This document shows, piece by piece, positions 1 to 9,271 of a stretch of 61,266 bases of DNA (the stretch's first letter is position 1; the number at the start of each line of letters is the position of its first letter). The translations under genes were made by a program, and so were the position numbers. Under the pieces are notes generated by a model that saw only the letters and a program-made list of their open reading frames with translations, made no database searches and was not told the origin of the DNA. The stretch covers positions 1-61,266 of the forward strand of contig JADKFV010000025.1 of NCBI GenBank assembly GCA_016717325.1, written 5' to 3'. Source of the DNA: Bacteroidota bacterium (GTDB lineage Bacteria; Bacteroidota; Bacteroidia; AKYH767-A; OLB10).

Positions 1-516
1 AAGCTATAAGCAAGTCATTGGAAAGATTGGTGATTAAAGGAGAATTGGAAAGGGTTGCTGCCGGTATGTATGTTCGTCCGCAAAATAGATACCATTATTG
101 GAAAAGTAACACCCGGCATTGAAGCCATTGCAAAAGCCATTGCAAAAAGAGACAAAGCGAGCATAGTTCCAACAGGTTTTTATGCACTCAACCGTTTGGG
201 ACTTTCTACCCAGATGCCCATGAACATTATTTATCTTACTGATGGTGCTGCCAGAAAAATAAAAGTTGGCAATTACATCATCACCCTCAGGAAAACAACA
301 CCAAAAAATGTAGCGGCAGTTGGCGAAATCAGCGGGTTGGCAATACAGGCACTTCGCACAATTGGAAAGGAAAATGTAACAGAAGCTGAAATAAAAAAAA
401 TTCAGCTTTTGCTGCAAAAGGAAAAGAGAACAAAACTGGAACATGACATACGCCTTGCTCCTGTTTGGATAAGAGAAATAATGAAACCTATTCTTAAACA
501 AGAAGACAATGAATAA
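1..516 (+). CDS. AbiEi-type antitoxin (DUF6088 family), 5'-truncated and frameshifted
   Basis: This is the antitoxin partner of a type IV (AbiE) toxin-antitoxin pair; family members are winged-helix DNA-binding proteins that repress their own operon. The reading frame enters from the left edge (codons from base 3: SKSLERLVIKGELERVAAGMY), a recognition-helix-plus-wing pattern, and continues to about base 81 as YVRP. There one extra C (cgtccg-C-aaaata) shifts the frame; the downstream frame continues as KIDTIIGKVTPGIEAIAKAI, which matches the DUF6088 family pattern. The stop codon overlaps the next gene by 8 bases, as expected for coupled toxin-antitoxin genes. The break may be a sequencing error or a real inactivation. 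Family assignment is confident; the true start lies outside the window. Confidence 0.8.
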
Positions 517-1525
517 AGAGGCATTACGGGAATGGTTTAAGCTGACCGAACAAAATAAGCAAAACATTTTTGGCGAAATTGCTAAGAAGCTGAAACTACC
601 TTCAGCAGCCATTGAAAAGGATTGGTGGGTGATGCACACATTGGAAATGGTTTTCACAACAGAGATTGCAACGCACACCGTTTTTAAAGGTGGCACTTCA
701 TTAAGCAAAGCATGGAACCTGATTGAGCGTTTTTCGGAAGATATTGATTTGTCGTTGGACAGAAAGTTTCTTGGATTCAAAGGAGAGATGACCAACTCAC
801 AAGTGAAAAAACTTCGCGAACATTCGTTCAAATACATTTCTGAAAAATTTTTTCCGCTGCTGAAAAAAACTTTTACGGAAGCCGGATACAGCGAAGTAGA
901 ACTGGAACTGATTGATGTTACTGCCAACGATAACGACCCTCTGAAAATTGCGGTAAACTATCCGGTAGTAACAGAGAAGTCGGCTTACCTGCAGCCTCGA
1001 GTTATTGTTGAAATCGGCAGTCGCTCATTGATTGAACCATTCACTGAAAAATTATTTAGCTCCATGGTGGGAGAACATTTTGGAGGAAGACCTTTTGCGG
1101 ACAAACCTGTTAGCATTCCTACCGTAAATCCTGAACGAACTTTTCTTGAGAAAATATTTCTGCTGCATGAAGAGTATCAAAAACCATCAGGCAAAATGAA
1201 AATTGACCGCCTGAGCCGGCACTTGTATGACCTTGAAAAAATAATGGACACGGAATTTTCTGCAAAGGCATTAGAAGATAAAGATTTGTATTGGCACATT
1301 GTTGACCACCGGAAAATTTTTTCGAGAATCCCCGGAGTTGACTATTCAAATCATACACCGGATAAAATAAACATCATTCCACCTGCTGAAATTATTGATG
1401 CATGGGCAAAGGATTATGATGCTATGACAAGCTACATGATTTATGGAGAAGCAAAAAAGTTTGAAGTGCTGATAAAACGGATTCAGGAATTGCAAGACAG
1501 AGTGAGAAACATTAAACCGAATTAG
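509..1525 (+). CDS. AbiEii/AbiGii-family nucleotidyltransferase toxin
   Basis: Toxin of a type IV toxin-antitoxin system: a DNA polymerase beta-type nucleotidyltransferase. Family members such as AbiEii and MenT transfer nucleotides to cellular targets and give phage abortive infection. The 338-residue protein has the diagnostic motif with GGTS at residues 61-64 followed by DID at 78-80 (metal-binding aspartates). The length is normal for the family and the frame is intact. It starts with ATG inside the stop region of the antitoxin gene (8-base overlap), so the two are translationally coupled. Whether the pair is functional depends on the frameshift in the antitoxin. Confidence 0.88.
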   Translation: MNKEALREWFKLTEQNKQNIFGEIAKKLKLPSAAIEKDWWVMHTLEMVFTTEIATHTVFKGGTSLSKAWNLIERFSEDIDLSLDRKFLGFKGEMTNSQVKKLREHSFKYISEKFFPLLKKTFTEAGYSEVELELIDVTANDNDPLKIAVNYPVVTEKSAYLQPRVIVEIGSRSLIEPFTEKLFSSMVGEHFGGRPFADKPVSIPTVNPERTFLEKIFLLHEEYQKPSGKMKIDRLSRHLYDLEKIMDTEFSAKALEDKDLYWHIVDHRKIFSRIPGVDYSNHTPDKINIIPPAEIIDAWAKDYDAMTSYMIYGEAKKFEVLIKRIQELQDRVRNIKPN

Positions 1526-1842
1526 CAGAATCACTTGAAGAGAAAAACTCTAACCCCAAAAAAAAATAAATTAATTTTCTCTCCCCACCCTTCTTTTTTA
1601 ATCATTTATTTTTCCAAAACAAATTGAGTAATCGGACAAGCATCGCTTTGAATATAAATCGCTTTCAAGCCTTTGTTTTCAATCGATGTTTGGTCGCGTT
1701 CAATATTGAATTGTTTTGGTTCGGCAAAAATAATTTTCGGGTAAAGATTTTTTTTTAGAATATTGATAGTTATAAGGAGTGATAAGAAAAATTAACATTA
1801 TTGCTTCAAGATTTGTTTCATAACAAAACAAAGAATAAAAAA
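1526..1842. other. Intergenic region with a possible minus-strand gene remnant
   Basis: There is no complete gene here. Read on the minus strand, about 1606-1800 holds an open stretch that ends in a stop near 1606, with protein-like composition (PKIIFAEPKQFNIERD, then KAIYIQSDACPITQF, then VLEK). No start codon with a plausible ribosome-binding site is visible and I do not recognise the family. It could be the 3' end of a gene truncated when the neighbouring AbiE module was acquired, or chance coding. The rest is AT-rich with A/T homopolymers. Confidence 0.3.
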
Positions 1843-2250
1843 ATGAACAGAAAGGAATTTTTATCGAAGGTGGGATTTGGGGTAGCAGCAGTGATGATAC
1901 CAGCATGCATTACCGGATTATCGGGCTGTAAAAAAACTGACAGTGGCCCTACGAATGTTGATTTTACAATCGACATCAGTAAAGGCGCTTTGTCGGCAAA
2001 CGGTGGCTTCGTTGTAAAAAACGGAGTGATAGTAGCCCGCACCAAAAGCGGAACTTTTTTAGCTGTTGCAGCCGCATGTACACATGAAGGCACTACTGTA
2101 AATTTCAACTCATCGGAAAATAAATTTGTGTGTCCAAATCACGGTGCCCAATTCAACAGCAACGGTGCAGTAACCAAGGGTCCGGCAAATACAAACCTTA
2201 AACAATACAACACAAGCTTAAGCGGAACAAGTCTTAGGATTTTTTCTTAG
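1843..2250 (+). CDS. Rieske [2Fe-2S] domain lipoprotein
   Basis: Small exported Rieske-type iron-sulfur protein, 135 residues from the ATG at 1843. An in-frame TTG at 1801 is possible but would put 14 residues before the signal peptide. The N-terminus is a lipoprotein signal (positively charged MNRKEF, hydrophobic 10-25, lipobox LSGC with Cys29), so the protein is probably envelope-anchored. The Rieske cluster ligands are C79-T-H81 and C97-PN-H100, the canonical CxH...CxxH arrangement. The role is probably electron transfer; the partner is unknown. It stands alone, followed on the opposite strand by miaE. Confidence 0.85.
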   Translation: MNRKEFLSKVGFGVAAVMIPACITGLSGCKKTDSGPTNVDFTIDISKGALSANGGFVVKNGVIVARTKSGTFLAVAAACTHEGTTVNFNSSENKFVCPNHGAQFNSNGAVTKGPANTNLKQYNTSLSGTSLRIFS

Positions 2251-2331
2251 CAGTGGAATATTTCTTCCATAAAAAAAAGTTGCAATAATTGTTTTTTTGT
2301 GTTGTGATTGATTTAATTTCTTGAAAAAAAA

Positions 2332-2913
2332 CTATCCATGTATAGTTTCTTTCACACCAAACTGTTGCATTATTTTTCCTTCGTATTCAAGAAATTGGTT
2401 CCATCGTGTTTCTACATCAGCGGCATCGCCATACTGCCTTGCTAAGTTTATAAATACGGTATAGTGGTTTGCTTCGCTTATCATCAACTCGTTATAAAAT
2501 TGCGATAAATCGGCATCATTAATATTTTCGCTCAACACACGAAAGCGTTCGCAGCTGCGGGCTTCTATCATTGCCGACACCAATAATCTATCAACAAGAT
2601 TTTGCTCGCGCGAGCCGCCTTTGCGCACAAAATCGAGCAACAAATTTACATAAGGATCTTTGCGCTCTTTGCCTAATGTAAGATTGCGCGCCAACAATTT
2701 ATCGTGCACCATTTTAAAGTGCGAGAGTTCCTCTTGTGCTATATCGAGTAAGGCACTTACCATATCGCTGTGCTCGGGATATTTTACCACTATCGAAATA
2801 GCATTGCTTGCGGCTTTCTGTTCGCAATATGCATGGTCGGTAAGAATTTCGTGAATATTTTTTTCTACAATATTTACCCAACGCGGGTCAGTGGCCATTT
2901 TTAATCGAAACAT
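2332..2913 (-). CDS. miaE: tRNA-(ms2io6A)-hydroxylase-like protein
   Basis: Di-iron ferritin-like monooxygenase. The MiaE family hydroxylates the isopentenyl group of modified adenosine 37 in tRNAs that read U-starting codons. The 193-residue protein carries the two-helix-pair iron ligands: EELSHFKMVH near residue 68, EARSCERF near 117 and SEANHY near 147. Length matches the family and the frame is intact. It stands alone, divergent from the DUF92 gene at 3008 and convergent with the Rieske gene. Many Bacteroidota lack free-standing ms2io6A data, so the substrate is inferred from the family. Confidence 0.87.
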   Translation of the reverse strand: MFRLKMATDPRWVNIVEKNIHEILTDHAYCEQKAASNAISIVVKYPEHSDMVSALLDIAQEELSHFKMVHDKLLARNLTLGKERKDPYVNLLLDFVRKGGSREQNLVDRLLVSAMIEARSCERFRVLSENINDADLSQFYNELMISEANHYTVFINLARQYGDAADVETRWNQFLEYEGKIMQQFGVKETIHG

Positions 2914-3007
2914 TTTTTTCTTTTTGATTGTGCGAAATTAATTTTTTCCATTTCATTTATCCCAAAAATATTCCCTTCATTGCTTTAATCATTTTATACT
3001 GAACAAT

Positions 3008-4487
3008 GTGATTAATCCGATTACCATTTTCATTTTAATCATTGCTGTGGTAGCGGCTTTTAGCGAAACTACTGCACGGCTGAAAATTATTCCTGTGCTG
3101 TATTCCCGGCAAATTGTTACACATCACGGTAATTTCTTTATGTGCAGTGAGTCCATTTTATATTGATGATAGAAATTTACTTATAGCCATTGTTGCAGCA
3201 TTTATTGTCATACTGTTTTTTGCCATTCGCTTCGACTTGCTGTATGTAAACAAAGCCAAAGCCCGAAGTTGGGGCATAGTCTATTTTGTAATTGCATTTT
3301 TCATCCTTCTCATTTTATTTTACGATAATAACAAATGGCTTATCCTGATTCCAATGTTGATAATGGCCTGGAGCGATGCCATAGCCGGAATAATTGGACA
3401 AACGATGGCAAGAAAAAAATATAAAATTCTTACCGATGAAAAATCTATCGTTGGTAACATTGCTTTTTTTGTAACCACCATTTGTATCTTTATTTTTCTG
3501 GAGAATTTATTTCAGCATAAAAATATTTTGCCCTCCAGTTGGTTCAACATAAATTTTGCTGAACGCTATTTTTTGCTTACCACTATTGCAATTATGTTAA
3601 CGGTATTAGAATCGATGTCATCGCTCGGCAGCGATAATTTTTTTGTGCCGCTTGGCGGTGCATTGTTATTGTATTTGTTTTTTATAGCATTGGTACCGCT
3701 GTCATTGTTTTCCATTGGCATTGCATTTCTTGTTTCCATAGCTTTCGCATATTTTGCTTACAGTAAAAATTCGCTATCTATCGATGGTGCCATTGCAGCT
3801 TTTTTTATGGCGTTTTGCATTGCTGCTATTGGCGGTTTTAAATGGACGATTCCTATTTTCGTTTTTTTTATTGCAGGCACTTTACTTAGCAAGTGGAACA
3901 GGAATTACAAAATTGAAACCGATGAAAAAAGCAAAAAACCCCGCGATTATATTCAGGTATTTGCCAATGGCGGTTTGGCTCTAATGTTGATATTACTGTA
4001 TGCCATTTACAAACATGAATGGATTTTTATTTTATACACAGCATCCATTGCAGCAAGCACAGCCGATACTTTTGCAAGTGAAATTGGCATTCATAGTCGA
4101 AGCAAAGTTATAGACATCCTCACCTTAAAGCCACTGACGAAAGGCGTTTCGGGCGGTGTTACTTTGTTGGGTTTTGCGGCTTCTGCTTTAGGGTCGTTAT
4201 TAATTTGCTGTTGTGTTTTTATTTTGGACAATACTATTGCTGCAAAATATTTGTGGCTTGTACTTTTAGGTGGAATGTTGGGAAGTGTAACCGATAGCTT
4301 TTTGGGAAGCGCATTGCAGGCAAAATATTTGGATAATAAAACAAACGAACTGAGTGATATTGCAAATATTAAAACTAATAACAAACTTGCCCGTGGATTT
4401 AAATTTGTGACCAATGATGTTGTAAATATTTTATCGAACATTGTGGCAACAACAATTATTTATTTTTTACTTATGACTTGTAAATGA
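3008..4487 (+). CDS. Two-domain membrane protein: phytol/dolichol kinase-like N-half fused to DUF92
   Basis: Polytopic inner-membrane protein of about 490 residues. The N-terminal half resembles the CTP-dependent polyprenol/phytol kinase and CDP-diglyceride synthetase superfamily: a hydrophobic start from GTG 3008 (INPITIFILIIAVVAAF), then SRKLLHI, then AWSDAIAGIIG and DEKSIVGNIAFF, the acidic and KSxxG motifs of that superfamily. The C-terminal half, from about codon 250, is DUF92/TMEM19-like (YTASIAASTADTFASEIG, KGVSGGVTLLGF). A single extra C near 3110 (cgg-C-aaattg) breaks the frame inside RKLLH; without it the two pieces join. In plants, VTE5 and the DUF92 protein VTE6 act in sequence on phytol; a similar two-step role here is inference. 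The intact part begins at 3114. Confidence 0.75.
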
Positions 4488-4626
4488 ATGAGAAAAAAAT
4501 GCTACAAAAAAACTCTGAAACTCTGGACACAATAAATTTTACTTCGTGCCTTTGAGTCTTTGTGGCAAACAAAAGCATTCAACTATACTTGTAAACTTAT
4601 ACACTACTAAAAACAATTAAACATTA

Positions 4627-6523
4627 ATGATGATGGAAATAAAATCACTAGACGACTATAACGCAGCATATAAAAAAGTGTTGAAACGCCTGAACTATTC
4701 TGGGAAGAAATTGCGCAAAATTTTCAATGGCAAAAAAATGGGATAAGGTGCTTTCATGGAATTTTACCGAACCAAACGTAAAATGGTTTGAAGGGGCAAA
4801 GTTAAATATTACCGAAAATTGTCTCGACCGCCATGTTGAAACGCAACCCGATAAAATAGCAATCATTTGGGAATCGAATGACGTAAATGTTGCAAGCGAA
4901 CACATCACCTATAAGCAATTGCACGAGCGTGTGTGCATAATGGCCAATGTATTGAAAAAACATGGCGCAAAAAAAGGCGACCGCATTTGTATTTATATGC
5001 CCATGATACCACAACTTACTATTGCGGTACTTGCATGTGCACGCATAGGTGCTATACATTCGGTTGTGTTTGCAGGCTTTTCGGCCAACTCGCTTGTCGA
5101 TAGAATTACGGATGCTACCTGCAATATTGTAATTACAAGCGATGGCATAAACCGTGGCGGCAAACAAATACCGGCAAAAAAAGTAGTGGACGAGGCATTG
5201 CAAAATTGCCCCAGTGTAACAAAAGTTTTGGTAGCCAATTGTTGTAATTTGGAAACACAAATGACAGCCGGCCGCGACTATTGGCTTCACGATGAAATTG
5301 CATCTATCACCGATGTAAATTGCCCTGCCGAAATGATGGATGCCGAGGATATGTTATTCATTCTTTACACTTCGGGCTCTACCGGAAAACCCAAAGGTGT
5401 GGTGCATACCTGTGCAGGGTATATGGTGTATGTTGCATACACTTTTGCAAATGTGTTTAAGTGTGGTAACAGCGATGTGTTTTGGTGCACGGCCGACATT
5501 GGCTGGGTAACAGGACACAGCTATATTGTTTATGGCCCTTTGCTGCAAGGTGCTACCACACTCATGTTCGAAGGTGTGCCCACTCATCCCGATGCCGGCC
5601 GGTTTTGGGCCGTTATCGACAAACACAAAGTGAATCAGTTTTACACTGCGCCAACGGCTATACGTTCGTTAATGGCATTTGGCGATGAGTGGATAAAGCC
5701 ATATAATCTCTCTTCGCTGAAAGTAATTGGCAGCGTGGGCGAACCCATAAACGAAGAAGCATGGAACTGGTATCACAAAAATATTGGTAAAGAAAAATGC
5801 CCGATAGTTGATACTTGGTGGCAAACCGAAACCGGAGGAATTATGATAACATCGTTGCCTGGCATACATCCACAACGCGCTGCACATGCGGGTTTCCCTA
5901 TTCCTGGTATACAACCTGTGCTGCTCGATGGCGCAGGACAAGAGTTGCAGGGCAATGATGTGGAAGGATATCTATGTGTAAAATTTCCATGGCCCTCCAT
6001 TTTGCGCACCACTTATGGCGACCATGAACGTTGCCGCCAAACTTATTTTTCGAACTATAAAGATTATTATTTTACCGGTGATGGCGCACGCAGAGATGAA
6101 CATGGCTTATACCGCATCATTGGCCGTGTTGACGATGTAATAAATGTGTCGGGGCATCGCATTGGAACAGCCGAAGTAGAAAATGCCATTAACGAAAGTG
6201 AATATGTGATTGAGTCGGCAGTGGTGGGTTACCCTCACGATATAAAAGGGCAGGGAATTTACGCCTTTGTTATTTGCAAAAATATCGACAGCAACCATGA
6301 CCATATACGCACCGATGTGCAGGAAACTGCGAGCCGCATCATAGGCAAACTTGCCCGGCCCGATAAAATTCAAATTGTGAGTGGACTACCAAAAACCCGG
6401 TCAGGAAAAATAATGCGAAGAATACTCCGCAAAGTAGCCGAAGGCGACACCACAAACTTAGGCGACACCACCACCCTACTCGACCCCAGCGTAGTAGAGG
6501 AAATTATTAAGGGGGCGGTGTAG
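4627..6523 (+). CDS. acs: Acetyl-CoA synthetase (two frameshifts near N-terminus)
   Basis: Acetate-CoA ligase, AMP-forming, making acetyl-CoA from acetate, ATP and CoA. The body (598 intact residues from 4727) holds the P-loop-like LYTSGSTGKPKGV, the adenylation motif DTWWQTETGG, the YFTGDGA core and the C-terminal lysine loop TRSGKIMRR. The true start is the ATGATGATG at 4627. Codons up to about 4670 give MEIKSLDDYNAAYK, and two one-base A losses in homopolymers (near 4672-4677 and 4731-4737) separate this from the main frame; repaired, the start reads through SVETPELFWEEIAQNFQWQ. Its last codons lie in a 24-bp sequence repeated at 7487, after the RAYT segment. Confidence 0.92.
6496..6519 (+). 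repeat. 24-bp direct repeat, left copy (end of acs)
   Basis: The sequence agaggaaattattaaggggg plus cggt occurs here within the last codons of acs and again, base for base, at 7487-7510. The two copies bracket the RAYT gene. After this copy the acs reading frame ends at TAG (6521-6523), which is supplied by the inserted side. Confidence 0.93.
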
Positions 6524-6529
6524 GAATAT

Positions 6530-7360
6530 ATGTACAAAAATCAAACAATGGACAAATTCAAAAACAAATATCGAATTCCATCAAACCGAAAACCCAATTA
6601 TGATTATTCATCCAATGGCCTATATTTTTTAACCATCGTTACGCAACATAGAATATGTAACCTTGGTTCCATTGTAAATGGGATAATGACATTATCCGAA
6701 TTTGGAAAAATTGTTGAAAAGGAATGGTTTAAATCATTTGAAATACGTGATGAATTGATACTGGATGAATTTATTTTGATGCCAAATCATCTACATGCAA
6801 TTGTGGAAATTTGTAATGGTGATAATAATGATGAAAACAATGCGCGGAACGGTGATGGCCATGATGAAAACGGAATCGATGATCACGGTGGCCGTGATGA
6901 CCACGATGGTCACGATCGCAACGATGGTCACGATCGCATTGCAGAGACGCACGGCCGTGCGTCTCTGCGATCACCATCCACACCACCGCCATCCAAACCA
7001 CCGCCATCCGCACCTTCCCAATCCATACAATCGCAACCCATATCATCACCACATACGCAATTAACATGGCATGCCCCATCAATGAATGATATGGATATTA
7101 AAATAAAACGAAACGCACCAATTCGGTTGCCAAAATCAATTTCGTCTTTTATTGCTGGTTTTAAATCTGGGGTAAATACCAAAATTGATGATCATATTGA
7201 TGAGTACAAATTAGCGTTGCCAAAATATAATCGCAACAATCATTTTTTTCAACCCAATTATCACGATCATATCATCAGAAATGATCGTGAATATCATGCT
7301 ATTAAAAATTACATTGTAAACAATCCGAAAAATTGGAAAGGCGATAAATTTACTTCATGA
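6530..7360 (+). CDS. REP-associated tyrosine transposase (RAYT, IS200-like Y1 domain)
   Basis: Single-strand DNA endonuclease of the HUH/Y1 class; RAYTs act on REP palindromes. The 276-residue protein has the N-terminal signature YDYSSNGLYFLTIVTQHR, the HUH motif in MPNHLHAIVEI (about residues 84-94), and the family C-terminus YHDHIIRNDREYHAIKNYI then NNPKNW, whose tyrosines include the catalytic candidate. Between them lies an unusual low-complexity insert (about residues 98-185): Asp/His/Gly-rich DDHDGHDRNDGHDR, then ETHGRASL encoded by a perfect DNA palindrome, then a Pro/Ser stretch. It starts 6 bases after acs and lies between two 24-bp direct repeats. The second ATG at 6548 is an alternative start. 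No terminal inverted repeats were seen, so this is not a classical insertion sequence. Confidence 0.87.
   Translation: MYKNQTMDKFKNKYRIPSNRKPNYDYSSNGLYFLTIVTQHRICNLGSIVNGIMTLSEFGKIVEKEWFKSFEIRDELILDEFILMPNHLHAIVEICNGDNNDENNARNGDGHDENGIDDHGGRDDHDGHDRNDGHDRIAETHGRASLRSPSTPPPSKPPPSAPSQSIQSQPISSPHTQLTWHAPSMNDMDIKIKRNAPIRLPKSISSFIAGFKSGVNTKIDDHIDEYKLALPKYNRNNHFFQPNYHDHIIRNDREYHAIKNYIVNNPKNWKGDKFTS
6903..6938 (+). repeat. 18-bp perfect tandem duplication inside the RAYT gene
   Basis: Two adjacent identical copies of acgatggtcacgatcgca (6903-6920 and 6921-6938). In frame they encode part of the Asp/Gly/His-rich stretch DGHDRNDGHDR. Being a multiple of three, the duplication keeps the frame, which suggests the linker tolerates expansion. 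Confidence 0.9.
6941..6968. repeat. 28-bp perfect palindrome (REP-like) inside the RAYT coding region
   Basis: Bases 6941-6968 (gcagagacgcacg, then gc, then its exact reverse complement) form a perfect palindrome with 14-bp arms, read in frame as AETHGRASL. I recognise this GAGACGCACGGCCGTGCGTCTC motif as a dispersed repeat of REP type seen in several Bacteroidota and cyanobacteria. Its presence inside a RAYT gene, the enzyme class that handles REP hairpins, is notable. Confidence 0.9.
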
Positions 7361-7486
7361 TTATAAGCGCACAAGGGGAGGCAATTTTGGAAAATAAATT
7401 TACCTAACATTGGGTTACATTACCTTATTCTATTTTGAAATTTGACAACAATAACTATTTAGTTATTTATCGCGAAACACATTGGC

Positions 7487-7510
7487 AGAGGAAATTATTA
7501 AGGGGGCGGT
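7487..7510 (+). repeat. 24-bp direct repeat, right copy
   Basis: Exact second copy of 6496-6519. It sits immediately before the stop codon (TTA at 7511-7513, minus strand) of the convergent T9SS gene. Read in the acs frame it gives EEIIKGAV followed by TAA, so this copy probably carries the ancestral end of acs, with the RAYT segment inserted before it. Confidence 0.93.
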
Positions 7511-9051
7511 TTAAGGTTTGTTCACTATTTTCAAAACCTGCGTACTTCCATCCAATCCTTCTACCCGAATAAAATAAACTCCGGTGGAGGTAAAACTGTT
7601 TTTTGAAATGATAATTTTCTGTGTTCCGGTTATTTTTTCTTGTAAAATAATCTTTCCGCTCATGTCGGTGACGGCATAACCAACCAAAGGCAATTTACTT
7701 TCAATCACAAAATTATCGTTGTTCCAGTAGGAATTAATTGTACTCAGCAAAACTTCGTATATACCTACCGTTGATGATATATTGGCCGACACATTTTGGC
7801 ATTGATTGCTATCGGTAATAAGCACATAGTACACTCCTGCAGTTGATGGCACAAAATAATTATTGGTTCCTAAAATCAGGTTGGCATTATTAATATTGAA
7901 CCATGCGTAACTTGCAGCCACAGTGGTGCACACGAGCGAGTCGCCCTGCACAAAAACTGACGGAGGTGCCGGCACTTGCAACTCAGTAATAAAGGCAGGT
8001 AATAAAAGGGTATCGCATCCGGCAGCATTGCACGCTATAAGTTGAACATCGAATGCCCCGTAATTATTGTAACAAATTCCTATCGGGTTTTGGTCGGTAG
8101 AAGTTGATGGGCTACCTCCCGAAAAGTCCACAGCCATGATGTGGGCGTGTTTATTGAAAGGTCTGTAAAATCAATACACTGCTTATCGCAAAAAATGGTA
8201 TCGCTTGATGATATATTGATAAGTGGCACACCACAAACTCCCTGAGTAACAATAACGGTATCAATAAGAAATCCGCATGAGCCGTTAACAGTGAGTATAT
8301 ACGTACCGGGTGAAGAAACAATAATTGTGGAAGTGGTATCACCGGTATTCCAAAAGTAAGAGCCAAGGTTTGGAGTTCCGTTAATGGTAACCGATTGACC
8401 GGGGCAAATAATTGTATCGGCCCCCAGCGATAAATTACACGATGCTGTAAAGCCAAACATGGGCCTGGCAGTATTGCCTGTTGCATTGGCAGCACCATTA
8501 GTTCCTGCATACACACTTATAGGCACGCCACCATTTTCGGCATAAAAGGGAGCAGGAAACGAATTGGTTTGATATTCCATTTGAACCACAAGATTGTTTA
8601 TGCCATCATAGGTAAAATTACCAATAGGAAAAGCGGTCCATTTATCGGAAGGAACATTCCATGCACCAGGCAGAGTGGTAATAGAAATATTAGGTGCATT
8701 GAGTACAACCTGCGATACTCCTACATTAAAGTTAGCAGCAAAATTATTTACCGGCACATTAAGAGTACTGTGGCCAATTGTGATTACCAAGCCGGTCAAA
8801 TTCATTGTGGACGACATATTACTGCGCAGGAAAAGTGTGTCGAAGGACAAGGAACCCGTTACGGGCGATACCATAGATGCAAGTTCTGCTTGTGTATAAA
8901 TGAAAAGAAATTTTTTAGATACTCCATCATTGAGGAACAAATTGTTTACCCCCACATTGGCAGGTTGGTGAAAATAGTGTGGTGGAGTTTGGGCAATGCC
9001 TCTTAGGCTCAACAACATCAATATTACAAATAGACTATTTTTCGACAGCAT
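7511..9051 (-). CDS. T9SS type A sorting domain protein with PKD domain (one frameshift)
   Basis: Secreted surface protein of about 512 residues. It has a signal peptide (MLSKNSLFVILMLLSLRGIA), a beta-rich region, an Ig-like segment (LGADTIICPGQSVTING), a PKD domain (SWLWTFPGGSPSTSTDQNP once repaired) and a C-terminal type IX secretion tail (GYAVTDMSGKII ... GVYFIRVEG). One missing C/G near 8117-8121 splits it into an upstream part (8080-9051) and a downstream part (7511-8137); adding one base restores the PKD motif exactly. It is convergent with acs and the RAYT gene, and divergent from the sigma operon. Substrate or ligand is unknown. Confidence 0.85.
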
Positions 9052-9222
9052 GATTTTTAATGATTAAGTATTGGCAAAGTTAAATATTATTCATTGATGA
9101 GTAAAATGCCAGGATTATTGATTTCAAAGGGCAAATAAAAAATGCTCAGCAAGAATAAAATTATTTCACACCGTTACCCAACCCTTTCTTTTGTTAATGC
9201 ATCTACATATAAAAAGATAGTA

Positions 9223-9230
9223 TATGTTTG
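9223..9230 (+). promoter_or_regulatory. Candidate Bacteroidota -7 box upstream of the ECF sigma gene
   Basis: TATGTTTG matches the TAnnTTTG -7 consensus of the Bacteroidota housekeeping sigma factor. It lies 41 bases before the ATG at 9272. No TTG was found at the ideal distance, so support is partial. Confidence 0.4.
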
Positions 9231-9271
9231 CTTTATCACTACACCTACAAAAGGACAATACTTCGGTTTCG

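Noticed and set aside
34..927. 297-codon open frame on the minus strand opposite the AbiE genes
   Set aside because: It overlaps two well-supported genes on the plus strand, has Cys/Phe/Ser-rich shadow composition and no recognisable motif.
4488..4626. Possible small gene or repeat between the DUF92 gene and acs (ttcgtgcctttgagtctttg)
   Set aside because: It resembles a short dispersed low-complexity sequence, but only one copy was seen in the window and no coding frame is supported.
6771..7082. Minus-strand open frame across the RAYT insert
   Set aside because: It arises from the low-complexity and palindromic DNA, which reads open on both strands; the plus-strand frame carries the conserved RAYT domains at both sides.
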